45,375 bases of DNA from Gnetum montanum (taxonomy: Eukaryota; Streptophyta; Gnetopsida; Gnetales; Gnetaceae), in contig MNCI01030754.1 in the NCBI GenBank assembly GCA_015680685.1, forward strand, positions 408,046-453,420, written 5' to 3'. Of the stretch, positions 7,901 through 16,960 are shown piece by piece. The notes beneath the pieces were generated by a model. That model was not told the origin of the DNA. It did no database searches and saw only the letters and a program-made list of their open reading frames with translations. The translations under genes and the position numbers were made by a program. How positions within the stretch are numbered: position 1 is the stretch's first letter; every line of letters begins with the position of its first letter.

Positions 7901-10500
7901 TTCCAACCTTGATCTAATTAGAAATAACGTAAGTTAGCATCATAGTGCAGATCTGAGGCAAAATTTGGTTTGAAGAGCACTTGAATGTATTTAATGTAGA
8001 GGATGAGGGTACTGGAGATGTAGGGCAATTAGCCATACTAGGTTGTGAGGGTTGGAGAGGACTGTTGGGTTAGAAGAAGGATCATTTTTTTATCAATTTT
8101 CCAAACTATTGGACTAGAAAGTCAGTTGTGAATGTACAACCCTTGTAGCATTTCGTTGTTGCAGCTGTGGAGGAATCTCATCTTGCGTGGATGGAGTAGG
8201 AGATAACTAGGTTGAGGGGGGAGGTGTGTGTGTAGAAAGATGCTGAGGATGGTATGGATATGGGTTTTCTCCTTGAGTAGATGGTGAATGTGTTCAGTGG
8301 TACTCTGGAGGGTAATAGTGATGCTGAAATGAGGCATGACTTGCAGAACTTCTTAAAGAAATGGGTTGCTAAACATAGTACCCATATAGATCTGGTTGCC
8401 TATAAGGGTACTGCTACTTTGGTGGTGGTGTTACCCATGATTGTGGTTGGTGCCACTATTGGTATTACTCATATGGTTGTGATGGAGCTCCTCTTGGGTA
8501 TTAAGCTTGTTGTTTCTAGTGGAACTGCCTTAGATTGCCTTGAGGATAAGGCAATCACTTAGGTGTTTGCCTACGTACTAGTCAAGGATGCAATGTGTAC
8601 ACCCCAGACTCTTGTAAGTGTGACACCATAGGGCAACACCCCTTTGGATGTTTGTATTGATAGATGTCACAACCAATTTCATTATTAGAGTCAGTTTCCA
8701 CAACTTCCTCTATAACAGCAGCTTTGCCCTTACCTCTTTGGTAGGCACGTTTAGCTTTTTTTTTTGCCTCTTGCGGTTATGATCACTATTTTCCTGTTTA
8801 GATTCTTCAGCAATCTTCATAGTAGTTTGGATTTTTTTTCTAAAGAGTCCCATAATTTATCAACCTTTGCCAAAATATCAAAAATAGATTTTTGGATGGG
8901 CAAGGTTTTCCTATTCATCACTTCATTAGGTGGTGACTCCTCCTCCTCACAAAATCAAACCTCCTATTTCCTGATGGAAGGATCCCTATTATACTTTTTT
9001 GCACTTTTCCTTTTTTACAACTCACCTTTTTCTTTTGCTACCTTCTCTATCAACCTTTGGATTTGATGAACTCTTTGTTTAGACAATCTCCCTTGGGCAT
9101 ACACCCCAAGAGTTCTTCTAGTTTCTACTTTGAGCCCATCTATGATGTGTTGAAGTTGTTCCCTCTGAGATTAACCATGGCCAAGGCATCAGTGTAAGAG
9201 TGAATAGTATCTACCCATGGTGGCATCCAAGGGTTCATGTGTTCCTTATTTCTATCCTTGGATTTTCCTTCTTAGATTAGACACTCTAGAGTATGTTTGG
9301 TATTTGTCATTAAATAGCTCTAACATGGTACTCCATCGACGAATGGATTCCAGTTTTAAGGACTGGTACCAGCTCTTAGCTTTCTTAATGAGTGTCCTAG
9401 CGAAAAGCTTCAGTTTATGCTAGTCATTTTCAATGTTCTATAAGGCATAGGAACTGTGGAAAACTTGCAGATGATTCTTTAGATTAGAATTGTATCCCCC
9501 CTCAAATCATGGAATATTATTCATGTTTAGGCATTTGATTCGACTATCTTTCATATGCCTGGGTGGGATCTTTATTACCTCTGCAATGTTGAGCATGATT
9601 TGAGTCACCAATAGAGGTTCATCATCATGATTGTGTTAATGATATCGATGATGGTTTTTTTCACCTTTGCATTATTGATGGCTTTGACAGTCATTATTGT
9701 CTTGTTGATCGCCTTGATCACAATTATCTCAATGGTGGATTTTATGAGAACTAGAAGATGGAGAGGAATGTTTAGAATCAAATGAAGAGGATGAAGAGGA
9801 AGGTGGACCACCACCACCATTGTGGTATTCACCACCATCTCTTCATTCATTACAACCACCATCTTTAAATCCTTTGCCATTGAGATGTTTACTCGAGTCC
9901 TTACCTTGACTCTCACTTTTTCCTGAACCTAGTTTATGAATAATGGATTGTAGGTTGGGTCACACCATCATTACCAACAACAGCGGGTGGAGAACCTTCA
10001 TGTTGAGAACATTTCAAAGGGAGGGTTCTCATTGTCATCTTGATTTAGGAGGAATAGGGGGTTAGTGAAATGTTTCCCCTTCATAAACTCATGGTGCTTT
10101 TCCTAGTGTCAATCTTGCTTGCATTGTGTTTCAGTGGGATGGTAGTCCCAAATTTTATGATCATTCACAACATATTCCTCGTGAAGATTTGAGATGTCCA
10201 ACTTTTTAAGGGTTTGAAATAGCATCCCAAGCACAAACTGATCAGGGGGCAAGATGATGTTGCCCTTCATGTCATGTCATTGTAGCTGTTCATCTTGATG
10301 TACGATGAAGGTGAAGTTTGGTACATACTCATTTGGATGAGTATATACCACTTTGCACTCCTATGGGACTCACGGTTTAACATCTTCATGCCTGCAGAAA
10401 GAAGAAATTCTGCAACAAATAAAATTATCAGTGTGCATAGTAGTTATATGTTATGTGAGAGTGATGTTGACCTTGAATGCATCTAACGATATTAATAATA
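7901..10500 (-). pseudogene. gag of element A
   Basis: The capsid domain lies at about 9060-9550 on the minus strand and aligns piecewise with gag of C (34434-34817). The C-terminal basic/Lys-rich region and zinc-knuckle-like HPKGC block fall near 8580-9060. The proline-rich tail runs 8000-8470. Every frame has several stops. The open stretches of 60-100 codons here on either strand are not separate genes. The N-terminus lies near 10290-10480, where minus-strand sequence matches the gag start of C (35570-35780). Confidence 0.7.
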
Positions 10501-10539
10501 TTCAATGATCCTAGATAGCACATGTTTCAACAAACAAAC

Positions 10540-10557
10540 TCCCAAGAAATGGTGTCA
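10540..10557 (-). other. Primer binding site of element A, decayed
   Basis: The minus strand reads TGACACCATTTCTTGGGA one base after the LTR. Against the tRNA-Asp-type site it differs only by G-to-A or G-to-T changes, several of them at former CpG positions. It is recognisable but probably weakened. Confidence 0.75.
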
Positions 10558-10558
10558 A

Positions 10559-11450
10559 TGATGAGCGATGAGGTACCCCTATGCCTAACCATACGATCAC
10601 AAAGTGTTCACACGTGATTTGGTTGAATTCCATGGACGTTACAGTTTCTGGTACACTAGTCTTCTAGGAAGTGAACCTTGCCCTAAGGTCATTCGTTGTC
10701 TTCTTGATTACACTTGTGAAGCATAATGGTATGGTTAAGAGTAATCAAGGCATATCATTTTTATCATTTTATATTCTATGTTCAAGTGCTTGAAGAGAGA
10801 GAGAGAGAGAGAGAGAGATATATATATATATATATATAGTAATTTAATGAATAATCTAAATTAACTAACTAACTAGTCTCTAACTAATCCTAACATAAGC
10901 ATCTGTTCCCACTTTTCGTACACATTTTGAACCCACGTATCCACTGCTAGGTTACCAAGCACTATGCTATTGGACATTCCAAGCACTAACGCTGTTGGGA
11001 TTCCTAAGCGAATACATGTTACACTCAAAGTGGTTGTACTTATGTATTTAATATATCTAGCTTATCTTGCTTAATTATCTCAATTAGATTAATTACTAGA
11101 GAATATTAAATAACTGATTGAAAACATGAAATGCATAAATGAAATATTTAATCTATCCAAAATGCTGCAAGGTTTATTAGAAAGCCTATCTTTATTGCCA
11201 CACACACTATTGTGCTTAGGTATAACAATGCTCAAATAAAGATTCATACACTCAATGACTCCTGCTATGAGCATTCGGGAGAAATATTCTAACTTTCAAA
11301 TGTACAAATTACAAGATTTTAGCTAAAACTATGAATCCCCTTTCCATAAATGTAGTTCGTGAGTGCGTATTTATAGCCAAAAAGTGAACCCTATGTCGAC
11401 GGGGCCTCGTTGATGAGGCCACATCAACACAACCAAACTGTGACTTATCA
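10559..11450 (-). repeat. 5' LTR of element A
   Basis: On the minus strand it ends TAGGGGTACCTC...CTCATCA next to the primer site and begins TGATAAGTCACAG at 11450. The start could instead be at 11456 (TGATAATTG). The TATA box TATAAATACG is at 11367-11376 (minus). It contains a (GA)n(TA)n microsatellite at 10793-10838. The body resembles the LTRs of C. Its partner LTR lies outside the window. Confidence 0.8.
10793..10838. repeat. (GA)n(TA)n microsatellite inside the LTR of A
   Basis: About 13 GA units run directly into about 10 TA units. No such run is present in the LTRs of C, D or F. It is a local expansion. Confidence 0.95.
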
Positions 11451-11907
11451 ATTATCATAAATGGAAAAATCCATAGTTGTGGGGGATGCCACCACCAAGG
11501 TAGTAGTATCCTTACTGCCAACCTGATCGATATGGATATTACATCCAACAACCTGTGTCTTTAAGTGGCTTTTCAGGTCATACTTCATTTTCTAATCACT
11601 ACTATCCCTCTAAATATCATAGGCCTACCCCTCCATGAATTGAAACTCTCTCTTCTTACACTTCTCATTATTCACAATAATACTCTATGCCTCATACCTC
11701 CACTCCTTTGTCACTTGCATCACCTATGCAAGGTGAGATACCATTGTAGCCTTAACAACACAATGGCACTGTTGGCACATTTTGGCCATTTCATGGAACA
11801 GTTGGACTATCATATTTACAATTGGAATAATCAGTGTTTAAGAGGAAGAAAAAAAAGGAGGAAAAAAAGGAGGAAAAAAAAAGGGGAATCATCACTTCTC
11901 ACATCAC
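11451..11907 (+). pseudogene. gag C-terminal fragment of element D
   Basis: The plus strand encodes LWGMPPPR, then YPYCQPDRYGYYIQQPVSLS, then a Pro/His/Ser-rich tail. This aligns with the WGMPPLR / QPDPYGYYVQQPVS block in gag of C (minus strand, 33690-33830). The right part (11825-11890) turns into a purine-rich GGAAAAAAA repeat coding for Lys/Arg runs. The left edge is the junction with A's LTR and the right edge is the foreign fragment. The piece occupies just the place before protease, so it belongs to the same element as 13106 onward. Confidence 0.65.
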
Positions 11908-11930
11908 ATTGGGTCTCACATCACACTTGG

Positions 11931-12295
11931 AAGATTTGTAAAGAAGATTTCTTGAAAGATGGCTTGCTAGAATAAAGATTTCAGCCTCTTTGTCATGGTC
12001 CTGTGAGTTATGCATTTCATTTTTTGTTTTGTTTAAATTGTTTAGCTAGTGGTTTAGATAGTATCATCCTTGGCAAGTAATTTTGGGATTTTTAGATTGC
12101 TCTTACTGTTCTTGTTGCCCGATAGAAATTTCTATTAAAATTTTGCCATAGAAGCGCTTGTGTTTAAAAGCCTTAAGAGCATTTTAGTAGTAAATTTCAT
12201 TATTGTGCAACGTGTGGGAACTGCTATTGGGATTGTTGTAAGAGAGCCTCTGTTTGTAGTCACGCCGTTGAACAATTCAGTAGTCGAGAGGGTTC
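11931..12295 (+). repeat. Direct repeat shared with 45010-45375
   Basis: 365 bp align in the same orientation over the whole length with about 20 differences and nearly no indels. The match would presumably continue, but the partner reaches the window edge. It does not begin TG and end CA and has no primer site, so it is not an LTR. Confidence 0.9.
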
Positions 12296-12774
12296 AGAAA
12301 ATCTTTGGTATTTTGATGGGACCAGAATAGCTTCTTTTTATCTTTAAAGTGAATTCTCGTGGTATTTCAATCAGAAATTGTCAAGTCTTTTAAAGGTTCT
12401 GTTTGAATGCAATCGTTGACATCTATTATCTAGTCAAAATGGAGTCTCGTACGTGGTAGTTTACGCAGCAATTTTTGGTAGCATAATAGGATTGTCTTGA
12501 AGATATTGCTTGTTTGAGCCTTGGAAGTTTGAACAATTCGTAGATATTGAATTTGGGATAGCTTTATTGCGAAGTGTTTACTCGTGTCATTTTACCTTGT
12601 TTAAATATTTGAGGTCTACACAAATCTGCTTTCTTTTCTTTTCTGCTTATTTCCATCGAATCTTGCTCTATTTCTAGTTTTCTTGTGGAACTATCTCTTT
12701 CTCTGGGGAAAATTAGGAGTAGATTGCGGAGTTGTGCTCAAATGTTTTAACAAAATTTTATTTGTTACAAGTAG

Positions 12775-12869
12775 GTATTATAAGGACCGCATAGACTAGG
12801 CAGTTGAACAAAATAGGAAATTTTTCAAGAACTCACAGTACTTGGCAAAGTTGGCTGAATCTCTTTAAA
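12775..12869 (+). pseudogene. Exon-like piece of an unrecognised host gene
   Basis: After a T-rich tract and AAGTAG, one frame reads YYKDRID, stop, AVEQNRKFFKNSQYLAKL, AESL, stop, and then a GTAAGT donor. The composition (charged, amphipathic, helix-like) and the acceptor/donor frame suggest an internal exon. The two stops (TAG 12797, TAA 12866) both fit C-to-T changes of Gln codons. I cannot name the protein. If the fragment comes from the gene whose first exon lies at 44400, this would be a later exon of it (inference). Confidence 0.4.
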
Positions 12870-13105
12870 GTAAGTCATTTGTAGTTCACATACAACGCAA
12901 TCGTTACATTTTACACAACCACATGCCGAAACAGCACACACACATACTCACATTGACTACTGAGTCTATTTGGAGGTATCTGGGCCTTGGTGTTGCCAGA
13001 GACCAGCAGGCACCTAAATCCTGTTCGAGTACACTCGTTGGCGATCGCGTCCCTAACGGTTGCCAACAGGCACATGGGCCGTAAATTTGTAGCTAGATGA
13101 CAAAT

Positions 13106-13760
13106 CAAGTCTTTTTGAGGATAAGCCTAAAAAAATGGCTTTCTTCAAGCCCAAAAATTCTCCTAAATCATTGCAAGTAGCTATGGCTATGGATCCTTTT
13201 CAAACTATCCTAGGAACATCTATTAAGCTACCTTTAAACCAAAGATCATAAAATGTTTACACTATCATGTTAACTAATGCATTCAAAAAATGAATAAAGG
13301 CTATCACCTTCTTAGGAAGAGAATTGATCTTAGAAGTCCTCTAATTTATTTACAAATTTCAAGGGATGATCTATGCAAGGATCTATTAGACTTAGGTTTA
13401 AGTGTGAACTTAATTTCTCAAGAAATGTATAAAATGTGAAACCTGCCTCCACTTAAGGAATGTGATATCAAGTTAGAGCTTGTTGATCAATCCCTCACTA
13501 TTCCATTGGGATTGGTAGAGAACATTATGACCACCATTTATGGTTGGTCATATCCATTGGACTTCCTAGTTACCCATGTGGACAACTACAAAGGGAACTT
13601 TCCAATCATTATGATAAGGACTTGGCTAAGTAAAATTGATGCCAAGTTAAGGATTAGGGATCTCTCCTTGGAAATTTCTAAGGAAAATGAAATTAGTAAG
13701 ATTGGGAAGAAGATGATTCTATGCATTGTGTACAATGATATAGGATTCCATTAGGTGCAC
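13106..13760 (+). pseudogene. Gag-protease junction and aspartic protease of element D
   Basis: Family sequence resumes near 13106 and is clear from 13240 (VYTIMLTNAFKK, then INLRSPLIYLQIS). The active-site box is D-L-G (13389-13397), a Ser-to-Leu change (TCA to TTA). It is followed by LSVNLISQEMYKM, a stop, NLPPLKECDIKLELVDQSL and the open 82-codon stretch 13506-13754. That stretch has IPLGLVENIMTTIYGW just before it and YKGNFPIIMIRTWLS and LSLEISKE inside it. Beyond 13754 comes the protease-RT linker. The protease would process Gag-Pol; this copy should be inactive. Confidence 0.75.
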
Positions 13761-13960
13761 AAAATATAAGTAATAAAGAGCATGTCTATTACAACATGCA
13801 AGAAGTATGCTAAAACAACAAGTGTCCAAAGTTGCCTTTATGTAGTAGTTAAAAAATAAGAAGGTACCAAGTGACTATCTACATATGATAGCTCCAATTC
13901 CACAATGTGCATGGAACTAGCTAAAATTTTCACAACTACCTACATAGACAAGATGGATGA

Positions 13961-14265
13961 GATGGAGCACATTTGGAGCCAACTCTTCAAACCAAAATAC
14001 AAAAAAGAAGCAAAAATAGATTTGGAAGAACTGGAAATAATTATTACTTCTAAATAAGAGTCCTTTGAACTAAAACCCTTACCAACATATTTGGAATATA
14101 TATTGCTAGATAAGATGGAGTACATTTGAAGCCAACTCTTTGAAGTAGAATATAGAAAAGAAGTAAAAATGGATGAGGGAGAGATGAAAATTTTTGATAC
14201 TTCTAAATAAGAGCCCTTGAAATTAAAACCCTTATTGGCATATATAGAATATGTATTCCTAGATA
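13961..14265 (+). repeat. Tandem duplication of ~153 bp before RT in element D
   Basis: 13961-14113 and 14114-14265 align end to end (both start GATGGAG and end near CTAGATAA), by eye about 80% alike. Each unit codes for the acidic linker plus the first residues of RT (KPLLAYIEYVFLDN-like). A and C have one unit. The duplication is private to D and old. Confidence 0.8.
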
Positions 14266-15336
14266 ATGAAAAGTTGGTAATCATCAATGCCAAGCTTACT
14301 AAAGAACAAAAGAAAAATCTGCTACATATAGGTAACAAATGGCCAACAGTCTATGCTTGGTTATATGATAAATTAATAGGAATAGATCCATGCATATGCT
14401 AGCATTAGATCTACATAGACTCCACCATCCAACCTAAGAGGCAATCACAAAGAAGATTGAATTTAATATTAAAATAAGTTATTAAAAATGAAGTTAAGAA
14501 ACTTCTCAAGGTTGGATTCATTTAGCTAGTGGCAGATAGTGAGTGGGTAAGCTCACTCATTATTATGCTAAAGAAAGACAAACAATGAAGATTCTGTATA
14601 GACTTTAAGATGTTGAACATGGTTATGTTCAAGGATCAATTTTTGCTACCATTTGTGGACCAAGTGTTGGACATAATTGCAACATACAACTATTATAATT
14701 TTTTTGAATAGGTACAATGTATACAATCAAAGACAAATCTTCATAGAAGACTAGGTCAAGATAACTTGCACAACTCCTTAGGGGACTCTGGCATACATGA
14801 AGATGCCTTTTGGCCTATGTAATGTTCCTATTACTTTCCAACGCCTAGTCCTAAGTATCTTCTTGTAGTTGATTGATAGTGATATGAAAGTCTTCATGGA
14901 TGACTTCTCCACCTATGGTGCTAATTTTGAACAAGCACTGGACCATCTTAAGTAGGTACTAAAATAACATGTGAAGACAAACCTATAGCTCAATTAGAAG
15001 AAGAGACATTTGATGGTTCAATAGGGCATTGTATTGGGGCATACAATTTGAGGGAAGGGAATTAAGACAATTCCTAAAAAGATCAGGGTTATTCAAAAAA
15101 TCACTAAACAATGTCAAAAAATTAAAGATGTGAGATCATTCCTTGGTCATACTAGTTACTATAGGCATTTTATTAAAAACTTCTCCAAAATTACCAAATC
15201 GCTAGTTGAGCTTACCAACAAGGATGCAACACTTAAATGAACCAAGAAATGTGAACAAGCATTCTAGCATTTGAAGGTAAAGCTCATAGAAACATCAATT
15301 ATACACGATCCTAATTAGTCCAAACCCTTTCACATC
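14114..15336 (+). pseudogene. Reverse transcriptase of element D
   Basis: The open stretch 14217-14402 holds KLKPLLAYIEYVFLDNEKLV, INAKLTKEQKKNLL and WPTVYAWLYDKLIGIDP. After stops come VKKLLKVGFI, WVSSLIIMLKK, FLLPFVDQVLD, and the catalytic FMDD at 14893-14904 in the context KVFMDDFSTYGANF. The connection part runs to 15330. Length matches a complete gypsy RT. The catalytic Asp pair is present but there are more than ten stops or shifts. The stretch between FMDD and RNase H is the one deleted in element C, so D is the reference for that gap. Confidence 0.8.
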
Positions 15337-15795
15337 ATGATAGATGCATCCAACTATGCATTGGAAGTAGTGATTATACAAATGGATGATCAGAAACATG
15401 CATATTACATACATTGTACAAGTAGGAGCATTGTGGATGCACAACTCAATTACACCACTATAGAAAAAGAACTCATGGTAATGGTGTATGCTGTGGAAAA
15501 ATTCAGGCACTATGTGCTCAAATATCTAATTTTTATACACATTGATCATAATAAGATTCACTTCCTAATGAACAAGCCAGTGGTGAATCCCCATGTTATA
15601 CGATGGTTGATAATCTTACAAAAGTTAGATCTAATAATGGTGGATAGAAAAGGAACCAAGAACGTAGTTGCAGACCATCTATCTTGGTTAAGATGGAATA
15701 ACAATGATGATGAAGAGTCCTTATCCAATCAATTTCTAGATGAGATTCTCTTTTCTAAGGCAATTGAAGTTCACACACAAAGGATCACAAATTAG
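15337..15795 (+). pseudogene. RNase H domain of element D (152-codon open frame)
   Basis: The frame begins MIDASNYALEVVIIQMDDQK, with the Asp of the DAS motif in place. It contains QLNYTTIEKELMVMVYAVEK (Glu of the active site), a YLIFIHIDHNKIHFLM stretch (Asp), and continues past the domain with RKGTKNVVADHLSWLRW, the conserved ADxLSR-type end. All three acidic positions I expect are visible. It is the best-preserved domain of D, yet it has no start of its own in the family and is part of Gag-Pol. It cannot be made as part of a full polyprotein because RT upstream is broken. Confidence 0.8.
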
Positions 15796-16960
15796 TATAA
15801 TGAATTCCTCTCATATCTACTCACATAGAAGACTCTTGTCGAATGGGACCATAAGAGAAAACAATAGTTTTTCCACCAGGTTAAGCACTAAATTGAGATA
15901 GAGGGCAACCTATATAAGGTTACAAAGTCCTCTAAGATGCTCATGAGGATCCTTGTAAGGACCACTATGTAGAAAGGAGAACGACCATAAAAATCCTAAT
16001 GGTAGGGTATTTTTTGCCAACAATCTTGAAGGACGTCCACCACTTCACTTATTCATGTGAAAGATGCCAATGAGATGGAGGAATCACAACCAAGATGGAA
16101 ATTTCCCAATAGTGGATTCAACCACTAGATCCTTTTAACTTTTGGGGAATTGAATTCATGGGATCCATAATTTCCATGTCAAGTGGGAAATATTATATCA
16201 TTATTACTATTGACTATTGTATAAATTAGGCTGAACTTGTAGCTATTTTTGATTGTACCTCTCCTATTGTAGCTTGATTTTTTCAGGAACAAGTGAAATA
16301 GGGTTGGTATCTCGAAAGCACTAATTTCTAACAATGGAACACACTTCATAGAAACTACCTTCCATATGTTAATGTAATGCTTAGGGGTGCAACATAAACT
16401 TACAACACCCTACCATCCTTAAGCCAACAATCAAGTTGAAGTAACGAATAGGGAGATTACTCAAAACCTAACATGGACGATTAGTAGATATAGGGAATAC
16501 TAGAATACCAAACTCAGTGTGCCATCTAGGCATATCACTTAATATAGAAACTTCCTATAGGCTACTCTTTCTATTAGTATACAAAAAATTACCTAAATTT
16601 TTAATTCAAATTAAACTCTGTACACTCACAATTTCATGTGAGCTTAACTTAGACATTACCCTAGCGTAAAAAGAAAAACTCGTGACACTCAACATGTTAG
16701 AAAAAAATCACAGGGTAGCTCTTATGATGAATGAAGTACACAAGACATACAACAAACAATGTCACAATGCTAGATATGAAAATTTGAATTCAAACTAGAA
16801 GACAAGGTTCTCTATTGGAATCCCATACATGTGCTGAACCAAGTTCTAGACATTATGGAAAGGACCATATATTATACACTTAACTTTTTCTTCTGAGTCT
16901 ATCATAATTTACCCCTCAACAAGCCCCTAGAAGCATATGCTAGCCAACATCCAATAACTA
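15796..16960 (+). pseudogene. Integrase of element D
   Basis: Zinc-binding HHCC remnants lie at 16020-16090 (HFTYSCERCQ). The catalytic core starts with FWGIEFMGSIISMSSGKYY and TIDYCIN. The second catalytic position reads ISNNGTHF, with AAC at 16330-16332 (Asn in place of the expected Asp). The third reads NNQVEVTNREIT, with Glu GAA at 16438-16440 kept. The C-terminal part contains LEDKVLYWNPIHVL (16800) and ends near 16960; no chromodomain is seen. The enzyme would insert element DNA into the chromosome. Asp-to-Asn plus many stops make it inactive. Confidence 0.8.

Larger units (their letters stand above)
1..11450 (-). mobile_element. Element A: Ty3/gypsy (Athila/Tat-like) retrotransposon, left end outside window
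   Basis: Read on the minus strand from right to left, the element shows a 5' LTR (10559-11450), a degenerate tRNA-Asp primer site, gag, protease, RT and the start of RNase H, and then runs off the window at position 1. Element B (1616-7205) interrupts it between the protease and RT. Gene order protease-RT-RNase H identifies Ty3/gypsy. RT wording and the tRNA-Asp primer site point to the non-chromovirus Athila/Tat side (family knowledge). All frames carry stops and shifts, so it is a dead copy. It abuts the gag of plus-strand element D at 11451, which is best explained by A having inserted into D. The left junction lies outside the window, so its target duplication cannot be verified. Confidence 0.85.
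11908..13105. other. Non-retroviral gene-like fragment inside element D
   Basis: This 1.2 kb separates D's gag tail from its protease and matches no part of the other elements. Positions 11931-12295 are ~94-95% identical by eye to 45010-45375, next to the host exon at the right of the window. An upstream block (near 11912-11930 vs 44918-44941) also matches, after which the window-end copy has ~68 extra bases. The piece has T-rich intron-like sequence (12000-12774), an exon-like stretch (12775-12869) ending at GTAAGT, and a GC-richer patch (12960-13090). It is best read as host DNA captured by, or inserted into, D. The source gene is not recognised. Confidence 0.6.

Noticed and set aside
8281-8562. 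Plus-strand 93-codon frame (MVNVFSGTLEGNSDAEMRHDL...)
   Set aside because: It is antisense to the gag tail of element A. Its apparent Gly/Val richness comes from the reverse of Pro/His/Thr codons.
9605-9916. Minus-strand frame rich in Val, Ile and Met (103 codons)
   Set aside because: It overlaps the low-complexity Ser/Arg region of A's gag in another phase; no homologue in C in that phase.
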